From positions 124,001 to 188,000 of the forward strand of contig NZ_KB903509.1 of the NCBI RefSeq assembly GCF_000379765.1: a DNA stretch of 64,000 bases, written 5' to 3'. A program made the translations under genes and the position numbers. Below the pieces are notes generated by a model that saw nothing but the letters and a program-made list of their open reading frames with translations, did not search any database and had not been told where the DNA came from. This stretch comes from Flexithrix dorotheae DSM 6795. GTDB lineage: Bacteria; Bacteroidota; Bacteroidia; Cytophagales; Flammeovirgaceae. Each line of letters starts with the position of its first letter. Within the stretch, counting starts at the first letter, position 1. Below, piece after piece: positions 45,219-54,891 of the stretch.

Positions 45219-48200
45219 CTATTTTTTCAGGAATTTTTTAGTATATCTTTTACCGTCAATCTCCAGAGACATGATATATATTCCAGGTTTAAAATTTTTA
45301 ATTTCAATTTCAATTCTGTTTTCTCCAGGCTTCAGTAAATAAGCTTGATTCTCCTGTACTGTTTGCATAATGGCATTAGAGAGTGTGATGTCAATTCTTT
45401 CAGATTGATCAGAATTCAAAATCACATAAACTTTTTCCACACTTGGATTTGGGTAAACATTAAACCCAATTTCTTCAGGATTTGCCTCATTAATTCCTAA
45501 AACTCCCTGAATAGTAATATTTAGTTCTCCAGATTCAAATACTTTTCCACCACTATGATATGCTTTAATCGTCAATTTGTGTTCTCCTTCTTCCTTTCCA
45601 ACTAACAAATTAAATTCAAATGGTTTTTCAGAATCTTCACCTACTTTATTTCCATCTAAATAAAACTCAACTTTCTCAACTTCATACCCCTCAGTTATCT
45701 TTGTAGCTATTGGAATTTCAACTTCTGGCGCTACGATGGTATCTTTAGTTATTGAAATAATAGAAACTGGTGAAGCAGTCAAATCTTTTACGCTAATTTT
45801 CACCAGTTGACTTTGTCCGATCCCATCATTTTCGTCCAAAGCAGTGGCATAAAGTTCATAAATTCCAGCACTTGGTTTGGCCCATTCAAAGCTATAAGGT
45901 GCTGTAGCTGATTCTCCCAATTTTTGATCATTTGCATAGAAAACTACTTTTTGTATAGTTCCATCATCCTCAGCATTCACTTCAATCAAAATATTTTTCC
46001 CAGGCACAAAATCTCCATCTTTTATAGGAGAAGTAATGGAAACAACTGGAATACTGTTTATGGTTAGTTTAATATCCTGGGAAACAGATATACCATCCTC
46101 ATTATCATAGGCCTTTGCGGTGATTATATGTTCTCCAGAGGAAGCCTCTTTCCAATTAAATAGATAAGGACTTTCAAATACCTCCCTTAAAAGAGTCGCT
46201 CCACTATAAAATTCAACTTTTGAAATATTGCCATCAGAATCGGATGCATTAGCCTCTAAAACAATTTCCTCATCTTCATTATATAAAGCTTGATCAGAAG
46301 GTTTTACTATTTCAACTTCAGGAGGAATGTTTGAAGTTGCTTTAATTTCAACAATATTAGACTCAGAAGCTTGCCCCAAATTATCAAAGGCAACAGCTTT
46401 TAATATATGCTCACCTGCAGAAATAGACTTGATTGTAAATGAAAATGGTTCACTAGTGGAGACCCCCAACGAATCTTCCCCATCATAAAAGACAACCTTT
46501 TCTATTGTTCCATCCCTATCACTCAATTCTACTTCAATAACCAGATTAGTTTCTGCCAACACACTTGATCCATTTCCTGGCTTAATAATTTTAATCTCTG
46601 GTGCCATATTCACAATAATAGTCACTAGTTCACTTATGGTAATGGCATTTTCATTATCATAGGCTTTTGCAGTGATTTGAATTTCACCAGTTTCTAAAGA
46701 TTTCCAGTTAAATTTATACGGAGCAATTTTATCCTCCCCGATAAGCTCATCGTTTGCATAAAATTCTATTTTCTTAATTTCTCCATCAGGATCTTCTGCA
46801 CCAGCTTCAATGGTAAATACCTGTCCTAAATCAAGTTGATCATTTGCTGTTGGTTTCACTAAAGATACAGAAGGAGGAATGTTTATTTTAATTTGAACAA
46901 TCTCCGAAACAGATTCACCTCCATTATTGTCAATTGCTACTGCTTTCAAAGAATGTAAACCTGCTCCAGCATTTTCCCAGTCTAATTTAAAAGGAGCTGT
47001 TTCCACCTCTCCCAAACTTTCTTCACCATCATAAAAAATAACCTTGAAAATCGTTCCATCCTCATCAGTAGCTAAAGCCTCCAATGTTATCAAGTCACCT
47101 TTGGTGATAATGGCATTCTTCACAGGCGTTTTAATGGAAACAATAGGAAGAATATTTACTGTAATTTTTACTTTTTCGGACATTTTTTCGCCCCCATTAT
47201 CATCAATTACTTTGGCAGTCAATTCGTGCTCTCCTGCAGGAAGATTTTCCCAGGTTACAGCAAATGGAGCAGTTTCATCAGAACCGATGAGTGTTTCTCC
47301 GTAGAAAAATTGAACCTCAGCTATTGTTCCATCAGTATCCTCTGCTACAGCAGAAATTTCAAGGTTTGTACCTTTCCCAAAATATTCTGAATCTTGCGGG
47401 GTTGAAATTGAAACCGTAGGCAGAGCATTCACTGTAATATTAACCACTTCTGTTACAGTTTCTTCATCTTCATCATCAATGGCTTTGGCAGTAATTTCAT
47501 AATTTCCAATTGCAGGAGTTTCCCACTCAAACTCATACGGAGCATTTAATACCTCTTGCAATACATTGGCTCCTTCATAAAAAATCACCTTCGAAATTGA
47601 GCCATCATTATCAGCGGCATTAGCAATAATTTTTAAATTTTCCCCTTCATCAATCACCTCATAATCTACAGGGGAAATAAGAGAAATTACAGGCGGACTA
47701 TTTTTAATAAAAACAGTAATCTTAACAGGATTTGAAAAACCTACATTACCTTTATTATCCTCCACCCAAGTAGTTAATTCATATTCCCCAGGTATATTTG
47801 GTGTCCAGTCTAACCCAAATCCCGAATCGAAATCTTCTCCTATTTTCTGGCCATTTGCAAAGAAAGTCACTTTTTTAATACCTCCACTTCCTCCTGAGGC
47901 ATTTGCAGAAATCCTAATCTTCTTTCCAGCCTCAACCTCTGAATTATTGCCAGGTGACGTAATATTAGCTGAAGGTTTTACACTTCCTAAATCAACATTT
48001 CCTACTCCTACTGTAATTCCTGATGAGGTAATAGTAACTCCCTTATTATCTGTTGCCTTAGCGGACAACAAATAAACTCCATTTTCTGGATTTGGGATAC
48101 TTATGGAAAATGGAGCAGATTTTTTTTCTCCAATTTTAGTATTTCCATTGTAAAATTCAACTTTTGAAATGGAGCCATCAGGATCAGAAGCATTGGCAGT

Positions 48201-49727
48201 TATTGGAATACTACCCACACCTTCTTCAAATTTTGTCTTATTCGCAGGGCTTGTAATACTTACAGATGGAAGTTTATTTCCTGATCCTTCTGTACACAAT
48301 GTTTCATCAGAAGTATTATAAGGATCACCTCCTACTGATTCATGTTGTAATGTTATTTTATCAATTGCATGACCAACAGATCTTGCCCCAATTTGGAATT
48401 GATAGGTTCCCGGGGCATCAAAAGTAACAAAAACGATAGTTTCTGAATCATTACATCTTGAATCCCAACTCCATAAATTGGTTTTATACCCAGTAAAAAC
48501 CTTAAACCATCCTCCAGAGCTCTTATAAATAATATTAGAGCCAGGAGGTACCCCAACCCCTCCAGCGGGGTAATAAATTCCTCCATCATTTTTTATTCCA
48601 AATGCTTTAGCATCTGGAAATCTAACATACGTATCATTATGTTCATGTTGGGGATTTTTAGTTGGGTGAACTTTATTAATTTTTGTTCGCCATCTAAAGC
48701 GGTAAGTTCCAGGTTTTGTAATTGAAAAAGAATAGTTAACCTGATCTGTTCCATGGGGAAATATTGTATAGGTCTCTGGATGATTCCATTGAATATAAGC
48801 CTGACCAGTATAACCCGATGTATCATTTGTTACTAACCAATATTCAGAATTTGTGAATTCTCCCCCTTCAGCCTGCATAACCAGAACACCATTTTTTTCG
48901 GCAAAAGGGGTTTCACAACTACCTGTCCCTTCAGAAAGAACATTTAAAGAAATAGGCAGGGAAGTCCCGCTACTTCCTCCTAGGTCATAAGCTTTTGCAG
49001 TGATGGAATATTTACCTTTAACTACATTTTCCCATTCTAGGATATATGGCTCATTATAATCTGTTCCTATTAGTATTTTTTCATGATAAAACTCAACTTT
49101 CGATATACCCACACTATCTGGATCAGTTGCAATGGCCTCTATTGCTATTTTGGCTGGGGAGTTATATATTGTACCAGAATTTGGTGAAAATATTTCAACT
49201 TCAGGCAAACCGCTTTTCCCATCAATTGGTATAAATTCAAGATAATCTACCCGAGCATGCTCACCATTATTTTTTGTTCCTTTAATTTCAATCTTAGCTC
49301 CATTACTAATATCAATAAACTCTGCTGTTAAGGACTTTTTCACAAAACTTTCAGCACTTGCATTTGAAACTCCTTTATTTTCATTTAAGGTCCAACTTCC
49401 TAAACTTAAGTTATTTATCAATACCTCCAGTGTCCCGGTTCCATCATTTTCATCAAAATAGCCAATATTAACTTTATACTTTTTGTCTGATCCAACAAAG
49501 TCCGAAATTGCTGATCCTGATCCATCTTTTGATCCAACAAATGAACCTTCCGAGGCAAAACCTCCATTTTCAACAACAAATCCACCTGATAAAGTCATTT
49601 CCTCGGCTTCCATTTTGAAAGCACCATCCTGGGAATAAGTGATCTGGGATAAGAATAGAGAAATTGAAATCAATGCCAATTTCTTTAGGTAAAGGAGTCC
49701 ACCTTTTAGTAGTTTCTGGTAATTCAT
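45219..49727 (-). CDS. Giant secreted Ig-repeat protein, paralogue, T9SS tail
   Basis: A 1502-residue relative of the downstream 1692-residue protein. A signal peptide (about 1-33, LSQITYSQ) leads to a CBM6-like module (34-170, AFKMEAEEMTLSGG), Ig repeat 1 (171-270), the GHAID-type module (271-483, GYTGQAYIQW and SVGHAIDKITL), ten Ig repeats (484 to about 1421, most with DxDG loops such as SDPDG) and a T9SS sorting domain (about 1422-1502, FNVYPNPSVEKVY to YTKKFLKK). Unlike its paralogue, it begins with the CBM6-like module and has no run of DxDG-less repeats. The role is probably binding to a polysaccharide. It has no catalytic domain that I can see. Confidence 0.9.
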   Translation of the reverse strand: MNYQKLLKGGLLYLKKLALISISLFLSQITYSQDGAFKMEAEEMTLSGGFVVENGGFASEGSFVGSKDGSGSAISDFVGSDKKYKVNIGYFDENDGTGTLEVLINNLSLGSWTLNENKGVSNASAESFVKKSLTAEFIDISNGAKIEIKGTKNNGEHARVDYLEFIPIDGKSGLPEVEIFSPNSGTIYNSPAKIAIEAIATDPDSVGISKVEFYHEKILIGTDYNEPYILEWENVVKGKYSITAKAYDLGGSSGTSLPISLNVLSEGTGSCETPFAEKNGVLVMQAEGGEFTNSEYWLVTNDTSGYTGQAYIQWNHPETYTIFPHGTDQVNYSFSITKPGTYRFRWRTKINKVHPTKNPQHEHNDTYVRFPDAKAFGIKNDGGIYYPAGGVGVPPGSNIIYKSSGGWFKVFTGYKTNLWSWDSRCNDSETIVFVTFDAPGTYQFQIGARSVGHAIDKITLQHESVGGDPYNTSDETLCTEGSGNKLPSVSITSPANKTKFEEGVGSIPITANASDPDGSISKVEFYNGNTKIGEKKSAPFSISIPNPENGVYLLSAKATDNKGVTITSSGITVGVGNVDLGSVKPSANITSPGNNSEVEAGKKIRISANASGGSGGIKKVTFFANGQKIGEDFDSGFGLDWTPNIPGEYELTTWVEDNKGNVGFSNPVKITVFIKNSPPVISLISPVDYEVIDEGENLKIIANAADNDGSISKVIFYEGANVLQEVLNAPYEFEWETPAIGNYEITAKAIDDEDEETVTEVVNITVNALPTVSISTPQDSEYFGKGTNLEISAVAEDTDGTIAEVQFFYGETLIGSDETAPFAVTWENLPAGEHELTAKVIDDNGGEKMSEKVKITVNILPIVSIKTPVKNAIITKGDLITLEALATDEDGTIFKVIFYDGEESLGEVETAPFKLDWENAGAGLHSLKAVAIDNNGGESVSEIVQIKINIPPSVSLVKPTANDQLDLGQVFTIEAGAEDPDGEIKKIEFYANDELIGEDKIAPYKFNWKSLETGEIQITAKAYDNENAITISELVTIIVNMAPEIKIIKPGNGSSVLAETNLVIEVELSDRDGTIEKVVFYDGEDSLGVSTSEPFSFTIKSISAGEHILKAVAFDNLGQASESNIVEIKATSNIPPEVEIVKPSDQALYNEDEEIVLEANASDSDGNISKVEFYSGATLLREVFESPYLFNWKEASSGEHIITAKAYDNEDGISVSQDIKLTINSIPVVSITSPIKDGDFVPGKNILIEVNAEDDGTIQKVVFYANDQKLGESATAPYSFEWAKPSAGIYELYATALDENDGIGQSQLVKISVKDLTASPVSIISITKDTIVAPEVEIPIATKITEGYEVEKVEFYLDGNKVGEDSEKPFEFNLLVGKEEGEHKLTIKAYHSGGKVFESGELNITIQGVLGINEANPEEIGFNVYPNPSVEKVYVILNSDQSERIDITLSNAIMQTVQENQAYLLKPGENRIEIEIKNFKPGIYIMSLEIDGKRYTKKFLKK

Positions 49728-49986
49728 CTTCTTTTGTAGTGTTTTTTATAAGCTTTAAATTCTATCTTCATGCATTTATTTAGTTGAAAGAAATGCTCTG
49801 CAATTTTTATGCAATCATTTAAGAATTCTTACATATTAAAATTCACAAATGATAAGACTTATTAATTAATGCAGATTAGTCTTAAGTTCCGAAATTAAGG
49901 TATCTGAAATAAACATTACCAGACTTCCTTGTTAATGATAATTAATGTTTGAAAAAATAAATTTTAATGATATTCAATTTTTCTTA

Positions 49987-50045
49987 CATGACTTTTATTA
50001 GATTCCTTACATATAAAAAAAGACCAGCTTTCCTCAAGCTGGTCT
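49987..50045 (-). terminator. Terminator element B after the symporter gene
   Basis: A 59-bp element of the same kind as 45134-45190: the leader catgacttttatta plus cttacatat is the same apart from four changes, then an A-run, a 2-bp insertion, and the hairpin agaccagctt/aagctggtct. The loop differs (tcctc here). On the minus strand a T-run follows the hairpin. It ends the symporter transcript, and its leader extends into the upstream region of the 1502-residue gene. Confidence 0.85.
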
Positions 50046-50075
50046 TTTTTTACTTTAAAGTTTACTTTTTTCATG

Positions 50076-51776
50076 CTAGTGCCCCTCTGCTGCTGCTCCT
50101 GCTCCTCTTGGAAATCTGATGTCTTCCACCAGGTTTTGAACTTCCTCTGGTGGTTCCGGATAAAAACGGGCTACAATTAATGACACCACAAAATTGATTA
50201 ACATTCCAAAGGTGCCTATTCCTTCCGGAGATATACCAAAAATCCAGTTGGATGGAATATTTTCTGCAGGATCTAAAATAAATTTGAAATATATGATGTA
50301 GGACAAAGTAAATACCAGCCCGGTAACCATTCCGGCAATGGCCCCCTCCTTATTCATTTTTTTATTAAAAATCCCCAGAATAATGGCCGGAAAAAATGAG
50401 GCTGCAGCAAGTCCAAATGCAAAAGCAACCACCTGAGCTACAAATCCGGGAGGAAATATTCCAAAAAGTCCTGCAATGATAATAGCTACAGCTGCAGCAA
50501 TTCTGGCCCAGATTAATTCTCCCTTTTCAGTAATGTCTGGTTTGAGCTGCTTTTTAATTAAATCATGGGAAACCGAGGTGGAAATTACCAATAATAACCC
50601 TGCCGCTGTAGAAAGCGCTGCCGCCAACCCTCCAGCCGCGACTAAGGCAATTACCCAATTTGGCAAATCTGCAATTTCAGGATTGGCCAATACCATAATG
50701 TCCCTGTCGATGGTTAACTCATTGGTACCCTTATCTGCCACATATTGAATTTTACCATCATTATTTTTATCCTCGAAGGCTATCAGCCCTGTTTCTTCCC
50801 ACTTAGTAAACCATTCTGGCATAGCCACATAATCCTGGTTACTTACGGTTGTAATTAAGTTAGTTCTGGCAAAAGCTGCAATTGCTGGTGCGGTGGTGTA
50901 CAATATAGCTATAAAAACCAAGGCATATCCCCCTGAAATTCGGGCATCTTTCACTTTAGGAACAGTAAAGAATCTCACAATAACGTGAGGTAACCCAGCG
51001 GTACCTACCATAAGGGCAGCAGTGATAAAAAACACATCCTGCATGCTTTTGGATCCACTGGTATAGGCCGCAAAGCCAAGTTCCTCATTTAGTCCGTCTA
51101 GTTTGTCCAAAAGAAAATTCCCAGACCCATCAATTAATTTGCCTCCAAAACCCATTTGGGGAAGAATTTCTCCTGTAAGTTGTATGGAAATAAAAATAGC
51201 AGGAACCATAAAGGCAAAAATCAGCACACAATATTGAGCCACCTGAGTATAAGTAATGCCCTTCATTCCCCCTAAAACAGCATAAAAAAACACAATGCAC
51301 ATACCTATAATTACCCCAAGATTTATGTCTACTTCAAGAAACCTGGAAAACACCACACCAACGCCTCTCATTTGACCGGCAACATAGGTAAAGGAAACAA
51401 ACAGGGCACAAACTACTGCTACAGTTCTCGCTACATCAGAATAGTATCTATCACCTATAAAATCAGGGACGGTAAATTTCCCAAACTTTCGCAAGTAAGG
51501 GGCAAGAAGCAGAGCCAGCAACACATAGCCTCCTGTCCAGCCCATCAGGTAGACAGCTCCATCATATCCCATGAAGGAGATTAGTCCGGCCATAGAAATA
51601 AATGAGGCGGCCGACATCCAGTCTGCAGCAGTGGCCAAGCCATTTGCTATTGGGTGAACTCCCCCTCCAGCTACATAAAATTCTTTTGTTGATCCGGCTC
51701 TGGCCCATAGCGCAATTCCAATATAAAGGCTAAAGGTTAAGCCAACGATAATATAAGTCCAGGTTTGTACTTCCAT
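50076..51776 (-). CDS. Sodium:solute symporter, ActP/VC_2705-type
   Basis: A 566-residue sodium-solute symporter family protein with about 13 helices. Typical blocks are STKEFYVAGGGVHPIANGLA (about 29-48, SSS entry motif), ADWMSAASFISMAGLISFMG (helix 2, sodium site region), and GGMKGITYTQVAQY (about 168-181). A soluble insert around residues 315-365 is characteristic of the subfamily that partners with a DUF4212 small subunit, encoded directly upstream. Such pairs import acetate, lactate or similar small acids with sodium. The substrate cannot be read from the sequence. The terminator at 49987-50045 follows. Confidence 0.92.
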   Translation of the reverse strand: MEVQTWTYIIVGLTFSLYIGIALWARAGSTKEFYVAGGGVHPIANGLATAADWMSAASFISMAGLISFMGYDGAVYLMGWTGGYVLLALLLAPYLRKFGKFTVPDFIGDRYYSDVARTVAVVCALFVSFTYVAGQMRGVGVVFSRFLEVDINLGVIIGMCIVFFYAVLGGMKGITYTQVAQYCVLIFAFMVPAIFISIQLTGEILPQMGFGGKLIDGSGNFLLDKLDGLNEELGFAAYTSGSKSMQDVFFITAALMVGTAGLPHVIVRFFTVPKVKDARISGGYALVFIAILYTTAPAIAAFARTNLITTVSNQDYVAMPEWFTKWEETGLIAFEDKNNDGKIQYVADKGTNELTIDRDIMVLANPEIADLPNWVIALVAAGGLAAALSTAAGLLLVISTSVSHDLIKKQLKPDITEKGELIWARIAAAVAIIIAGLFGIFPPGFVAQVVAFAFGLAAASFFPAIILGIFNKKMNKEGAIAGMVTGLVFTLSYIIYFKFILDPAENIPSNWIFGISPEGIGTFGMLINFVVSLIVARFYPEPPEEVQNLVEDIRFPRGAGAAAEGH

Positions 51777-51833
51777 TTTTTGGAAAGATTATTTGTCAGT
51801 TGAATAGTTTAAAAAAATAAGGCTAATTATGAT

Positions 51834-52091
51834 CTATTTTTCGTCCACATCATAATTTTTATCAAGTCTGTTCATAAGCCAGACATACACAAAAATTATG
51901 ATCACAAATACATAAATAGAGCCCTGTTGAGCAAACCAGAACCCTAATTTAAATCCTCCTAGATGGAAAGTGTCAAGATAAGGCGCCAATAGAATTCCGA
52001 ATCCATAAGATACGGTGAACCAGACAAGGAGAAGAATTACCAGATAGGTGAGGTTTTTCTTCCAATAACTTTGCATTTTATTATTTTTCAT
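51834..52091 (-). CDS. DUF4212 small subunit of the symporter
   Basis: An 85-residue two-helix membrane protein with the DUF4212 signature: KMQSYWKKNLTYLVILLLVW, then SYGFGILLAPYLD and FKLGFWFAQQGSIYVFVIII, ending in VYVWLMNRLDKNYDV. It is the usual partner of ActP-type symporters and lies 57 bp upstream of that gene. The frame is open from TTG at 52100, but ATG at 52091 begins the conserved part. Confidence 0.92.
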   Translation of the reverse strand: MKNNKMQSYWKKNLTYLVILLLVWFTVSYGFGILLAPYLDTFHLGGFKLGFWFAQQGSIYVFVIIIFVYVWLMNRLDKNYDVDEK

Positions 52092-52320
52092 ATTTACCAA
52101 GTAATTGAATAATTAAATCCACAAATATTAAGGACCTTAAAACTATCCATTAAATTGGAATTTTATAATTAATTGTAATTAAAAAGACTTAGTAACTATG
52201 AATTGCCTTGTTTTGGAAATTTACAGAAGGGTAAGGGGAAGTTTAAATTATAAGAAAAATACAAAAGGAGGAGGGGAAAAACTACTTGAGCAACATTAAT
52301 TTACCCGCCCCCTACAATAG

Positions 52321-53622
52321 TTAAATATCTTTCAAATTGGGGATTATAACGGTGAAACAAGAGCCCTTTTCCAGCTCTGACTCTACTAATACTTCACCTC
52401 TAATTTTTTCAATGGTTTCTTTCACAATATACAAGCCAATACCAGTACCTTCAATTCTGTCTGTAGCTCTGTAGAACATATCAAAAATCTTTGTCAGGTG
52501 ATGATTATCTATTCCCAACCCATTATCTTCTACTTTAATGATGGCCTGAGATGGATTCACCTTCACATTCACCCTGATATATGGACTTTCAATATAAGGG
52601 TTGCTATACCTAACTGCATTCGAAATTAAATTATTTAAAACTACTTCCAGCCTTTTTCTATCTGTGATGAAAGGATTATTTTGCGAAACTGACTTCATTT
52701 TTTCAATTTCAAAAGGCACTTTGTTAAATTGATGTTGACTAAAAATTTCGTGAATCATTTCATTGAAATCTACCTCCTCCCTTTGGATTTCCATTCTGGC
52801 ATTTCGGGAATAATTCAGAATATCTCTAATAAATTCATCAAGCTTCAATAAACTTTTTTCCTGTAATAAAAGATATTCTTTAACCTTTTCAATGGAATCT
52901 TCACTTTTAGCCAGCTCAATTAAACCCAAAACCGAAGCAATTGGGGCCCTTAAATCATGTGAGGCACTATAAACAAACTGGTCAAGTGCTTTATTCACAT
53001 TTTGTAATTCCTCATTTAAGTGATTGGAATTTCCTAATTCACTTTGAAACTTTTTCGTGGCCAGGTAAGACTCATTTGTTAAATAAAAAACAAACATAAA
53101 AATTAAAGTCAGCCCAATTGGATATACAAAGAGACTTATGGCTTGCTGTACTTCAAGGGGAGGGTTAAATTCCACAAATGGATTAAACCCTAAAAAAACG
53201 TCCAGGATAATGATTGTCCCAATTAGCAGATAAGAAAGTAAAGTATTAATTTTCTCTTTTTTACTAAAAAGCATGAGCGGGACGCAAATGGCAACAAAGT
53301 AGTAAAAATAAATATGAGAGGCCTTGCCTACTAATAAACTACAAATAAAAATTACGGTACAATCCAGAATAAGGGTGGATAGCCGGGCTAAAATATATTT
53401 CCCTTTTGACTGTAAAAATGGAATTGTCCACTGGAATAAAGCAGACCACAAAACAATCCATTTAGGAATAGTTAATTCATACCAGGAAAAAAGGAAGAAA
53501 TGACAGAAAAAAGTAAAGCTTAGAAAAATAGCCATCTGGTTCCCTATTCTTATCGTTTTTCTTTTCCTGCTGGGAGTGTTTTCGTATACTCCACTATTCA
53601 CTATTTTCCCTAATAATTTCAT
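52321..53622 (-). CDS. Sensor histidine kinase with six-helix membrane part
   Basis: A 433-residue kinase. About six hydrophobic helices lie in residues 30-180, with no periplasmic sensing domain, then a short coiled-coil (about 185-215), the HisKA box SASHDLRAPIAS with His222, and an HATPase_c domain with LNNLISNAVRYSNP (N box), VEDNGLGIDN (G1) and GTGIGLYIVKETI (G2). The signal is unknown. No response regulator is adjacent, so its partner lies elsewhere. The membrane part with IYFYYFVAICVPLML and a cluster of aromatic residues may sense a membrane property. It is monocistronic. Confidence 0.92.
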   Translation of the reverse strand: MKLLGKIVNSGVYENTPSRKRKTIRIGNQMAIFLSFTFFCHFFLFSWYELTIPKWIVLWSALFQWTIPFLQSKGKYILARLSTLILDCTVIFICSLLVGKASHIYFYYFVAICVPLMLFSKKEKINTLLSYLLIGTIIILDVFLGFNPFVEFNPPLEVQQAISLFVYPIGLTLIFMFVFYLTNESYLATKKFQSELGNSNHLNEELQNVNKALDQFVYSASHDLRAPIASVLGLIELAKSEDSIEKVKEYLLLQEKSLLKLDEFIRDILNYSRNARMEIQREEVDFNEMIHEIFSQHQFNKVPFEIEKMKSVSQNNPFITDRKRLEVVLNNLISNAVRYSNPYIESPYIRVNVKVNPSQAIIKVEDNGLGIDNHHLTKIFDMFYRATDRIEGTGIGLYIVKETIEKIRGEVLVESELEKGSCFTVIIPNLKDI

Positions 53623-53880
53623 TAATTATTATTTCCTTCTTTTCCTATTACTTTTTTTGATTTTAGAAATCACCCTTATCAATAAATTTTTGAGATCGGG
53701 CAAAATATTTACTATCTGGATGGTAACACAAATGGTAAATGAAAGTCTAAACTGGAAAAGCTTCCCTAATCTTCACTTTTTAATATTTCCCTTTAAAAGA
53801 AGTAACTGGTATTATATTGTAGGAAATTTCACCATTACATTGGCTGGAAAGTAAGTTTTTAGATTCAATAGAACAAAAAA

Positions 53881-53915
53881 GGGAAGGATTATCTTCAAAA
53901 AGATTCCCCCTTCCC
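53881..53915 (-). terminator. Terminator of dapD
   Basis: Arms gggaagg (53881-53887) and ccttccc (53909-53915) pair around a 21-nt loop; on the minus strand a T-run follows (the A-run at 53875-53880). It lies 34 bp after the dapD stop. Confidence 0.65.
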
Positions 53916-53949
53916 CATTACAAAAAATTATAGTTTTTCAATGCGAAAA

Positions 53950-54762
53950 TCAAACTGAAACATCATTTTCCCTCAAGGCATCATTCAATGAGGTTTTCTT
54001 ATCAGTACTCTCTTTTCTTTTACCAATAATTAATGCAGCCCCAACCTGGTATTCTCCAGCATTAAACTTTTTGGTAATAGAACCTGGAATTACTACTGAT
54101 CTTTCAGGTACATAACCTTTATAAATAACAGGCTCATCTCCAGTCACATCAATAATTTTTGAACTGGCAGTTATAGTTACATTTGCACCCAAAACTGCTT
54201 CTTTTCCTACTCTTATCCCTTCCACTAAAATACATCTTGAGCCAATAAATGCACCATCTTCAATTATTACCGGAGCAGCCTGAACAGGCTCTAGAACACC
54301 TCCTATTCCTACTCCTCCACTTAAATGTACATCCTTCCCAATTTGAGCACAACTTCCCACAGTGGCCCAGGTATCTACCATAGTACCAGAATCTACATAA
54401 GCCCCGATATTCACATAAGAAGGCATCATAATTACCCCTTTGTTCACAAAAGAACCATATCTGGCGATAGCATGAGGCACTACCCTAACCCCCTTGTCTG
54501 CATATCCCTCTTTTAATTTTATCTTATCGTGAAACTCAAAAGGTCCCACCTTAATCACTTCCATTTTTTGTAAGGGGAAATATAAAATCACCGCTTTTTT
54601 CACCCACTCATTTACCTGCCAACCATCGCTTGTCGGTTCTGCAACTCTTAACTTTCCACTATCCAGTTCAGCTACAGTATGTTCAATGGCTTCTATGGTG
54701 GCAGAATCTTTTAAAAGTTCTCTGTTTTCCCATGCATTTTCAATAATCTCCTTGATCTCCAT
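53950..54762 (-). CDS. dapD: Tetrahydrodipicolinate N-succinyltransferase
   Basis: DapD adds a succinyl group from succinyl-CoA to tetrahydrodipicolinate in lysine and meso-diaminopimelate synthesis, hence in peptidoglycan. The 270-residue protein has the N-terminal helical domain (WQVNEWVKKAVILYFPLQ) and the left-handed beta-helix with hexapeptide turns, including GAYVDSGTMVDTWATVGSCA, GGVGIGGVLEPVQAAPVIIE and IGSRCILVEGIRVGKEAVLG. The key FEFHDKIKLK and GVRVVPHAIARYGSF segments match the family. It stands alone. Confidence 0.97.
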   Translation of the reverse strand: MEIKEIIENAWENRELLKDSATIEAIEHTVAELDSGKLRVAEPTSDGWQVNEWVKKAVILYFPLQKMEVIKVGPFEFHDKIKLKEGYADKGVRVVPHAIARYGSFVNKGVIMMPSYVNIGAYVDSGTMVDTWATVGSCAQIGKDVHLSGGVGIGGVLEPVQAAPVIIEDGAFIGSRCILVEGIRVGKEAVLGANVTITASSKIIDVTGDEPVIYKGYVPERSVVIPGSITKKFNAGEYQVGAALIIGKRKESTDKKTSLNDALRENDVSV

Positions 54763-54891
54763 TTGTAAATTTATGTTTTATAGAATGTCCAATAAATAGA
54801 AAGGCTCAAAAAAATAATAAGCAAATCAAGGGATTTTTTGGCTAAATTAGAAATTCCCTCCCTCCTATTTCTATTTTTGGGAATTGGAACT

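Noticed and set aside
39673-49727. DNA tandem repeats or CRISPR-like array in the giant genes
   Set aside because: The regular pattern is at the protein level (Ig repeats of about 92 residues) and the DNA is too diverged between repeats to be an array; there are no constant repeats with unique spacers.
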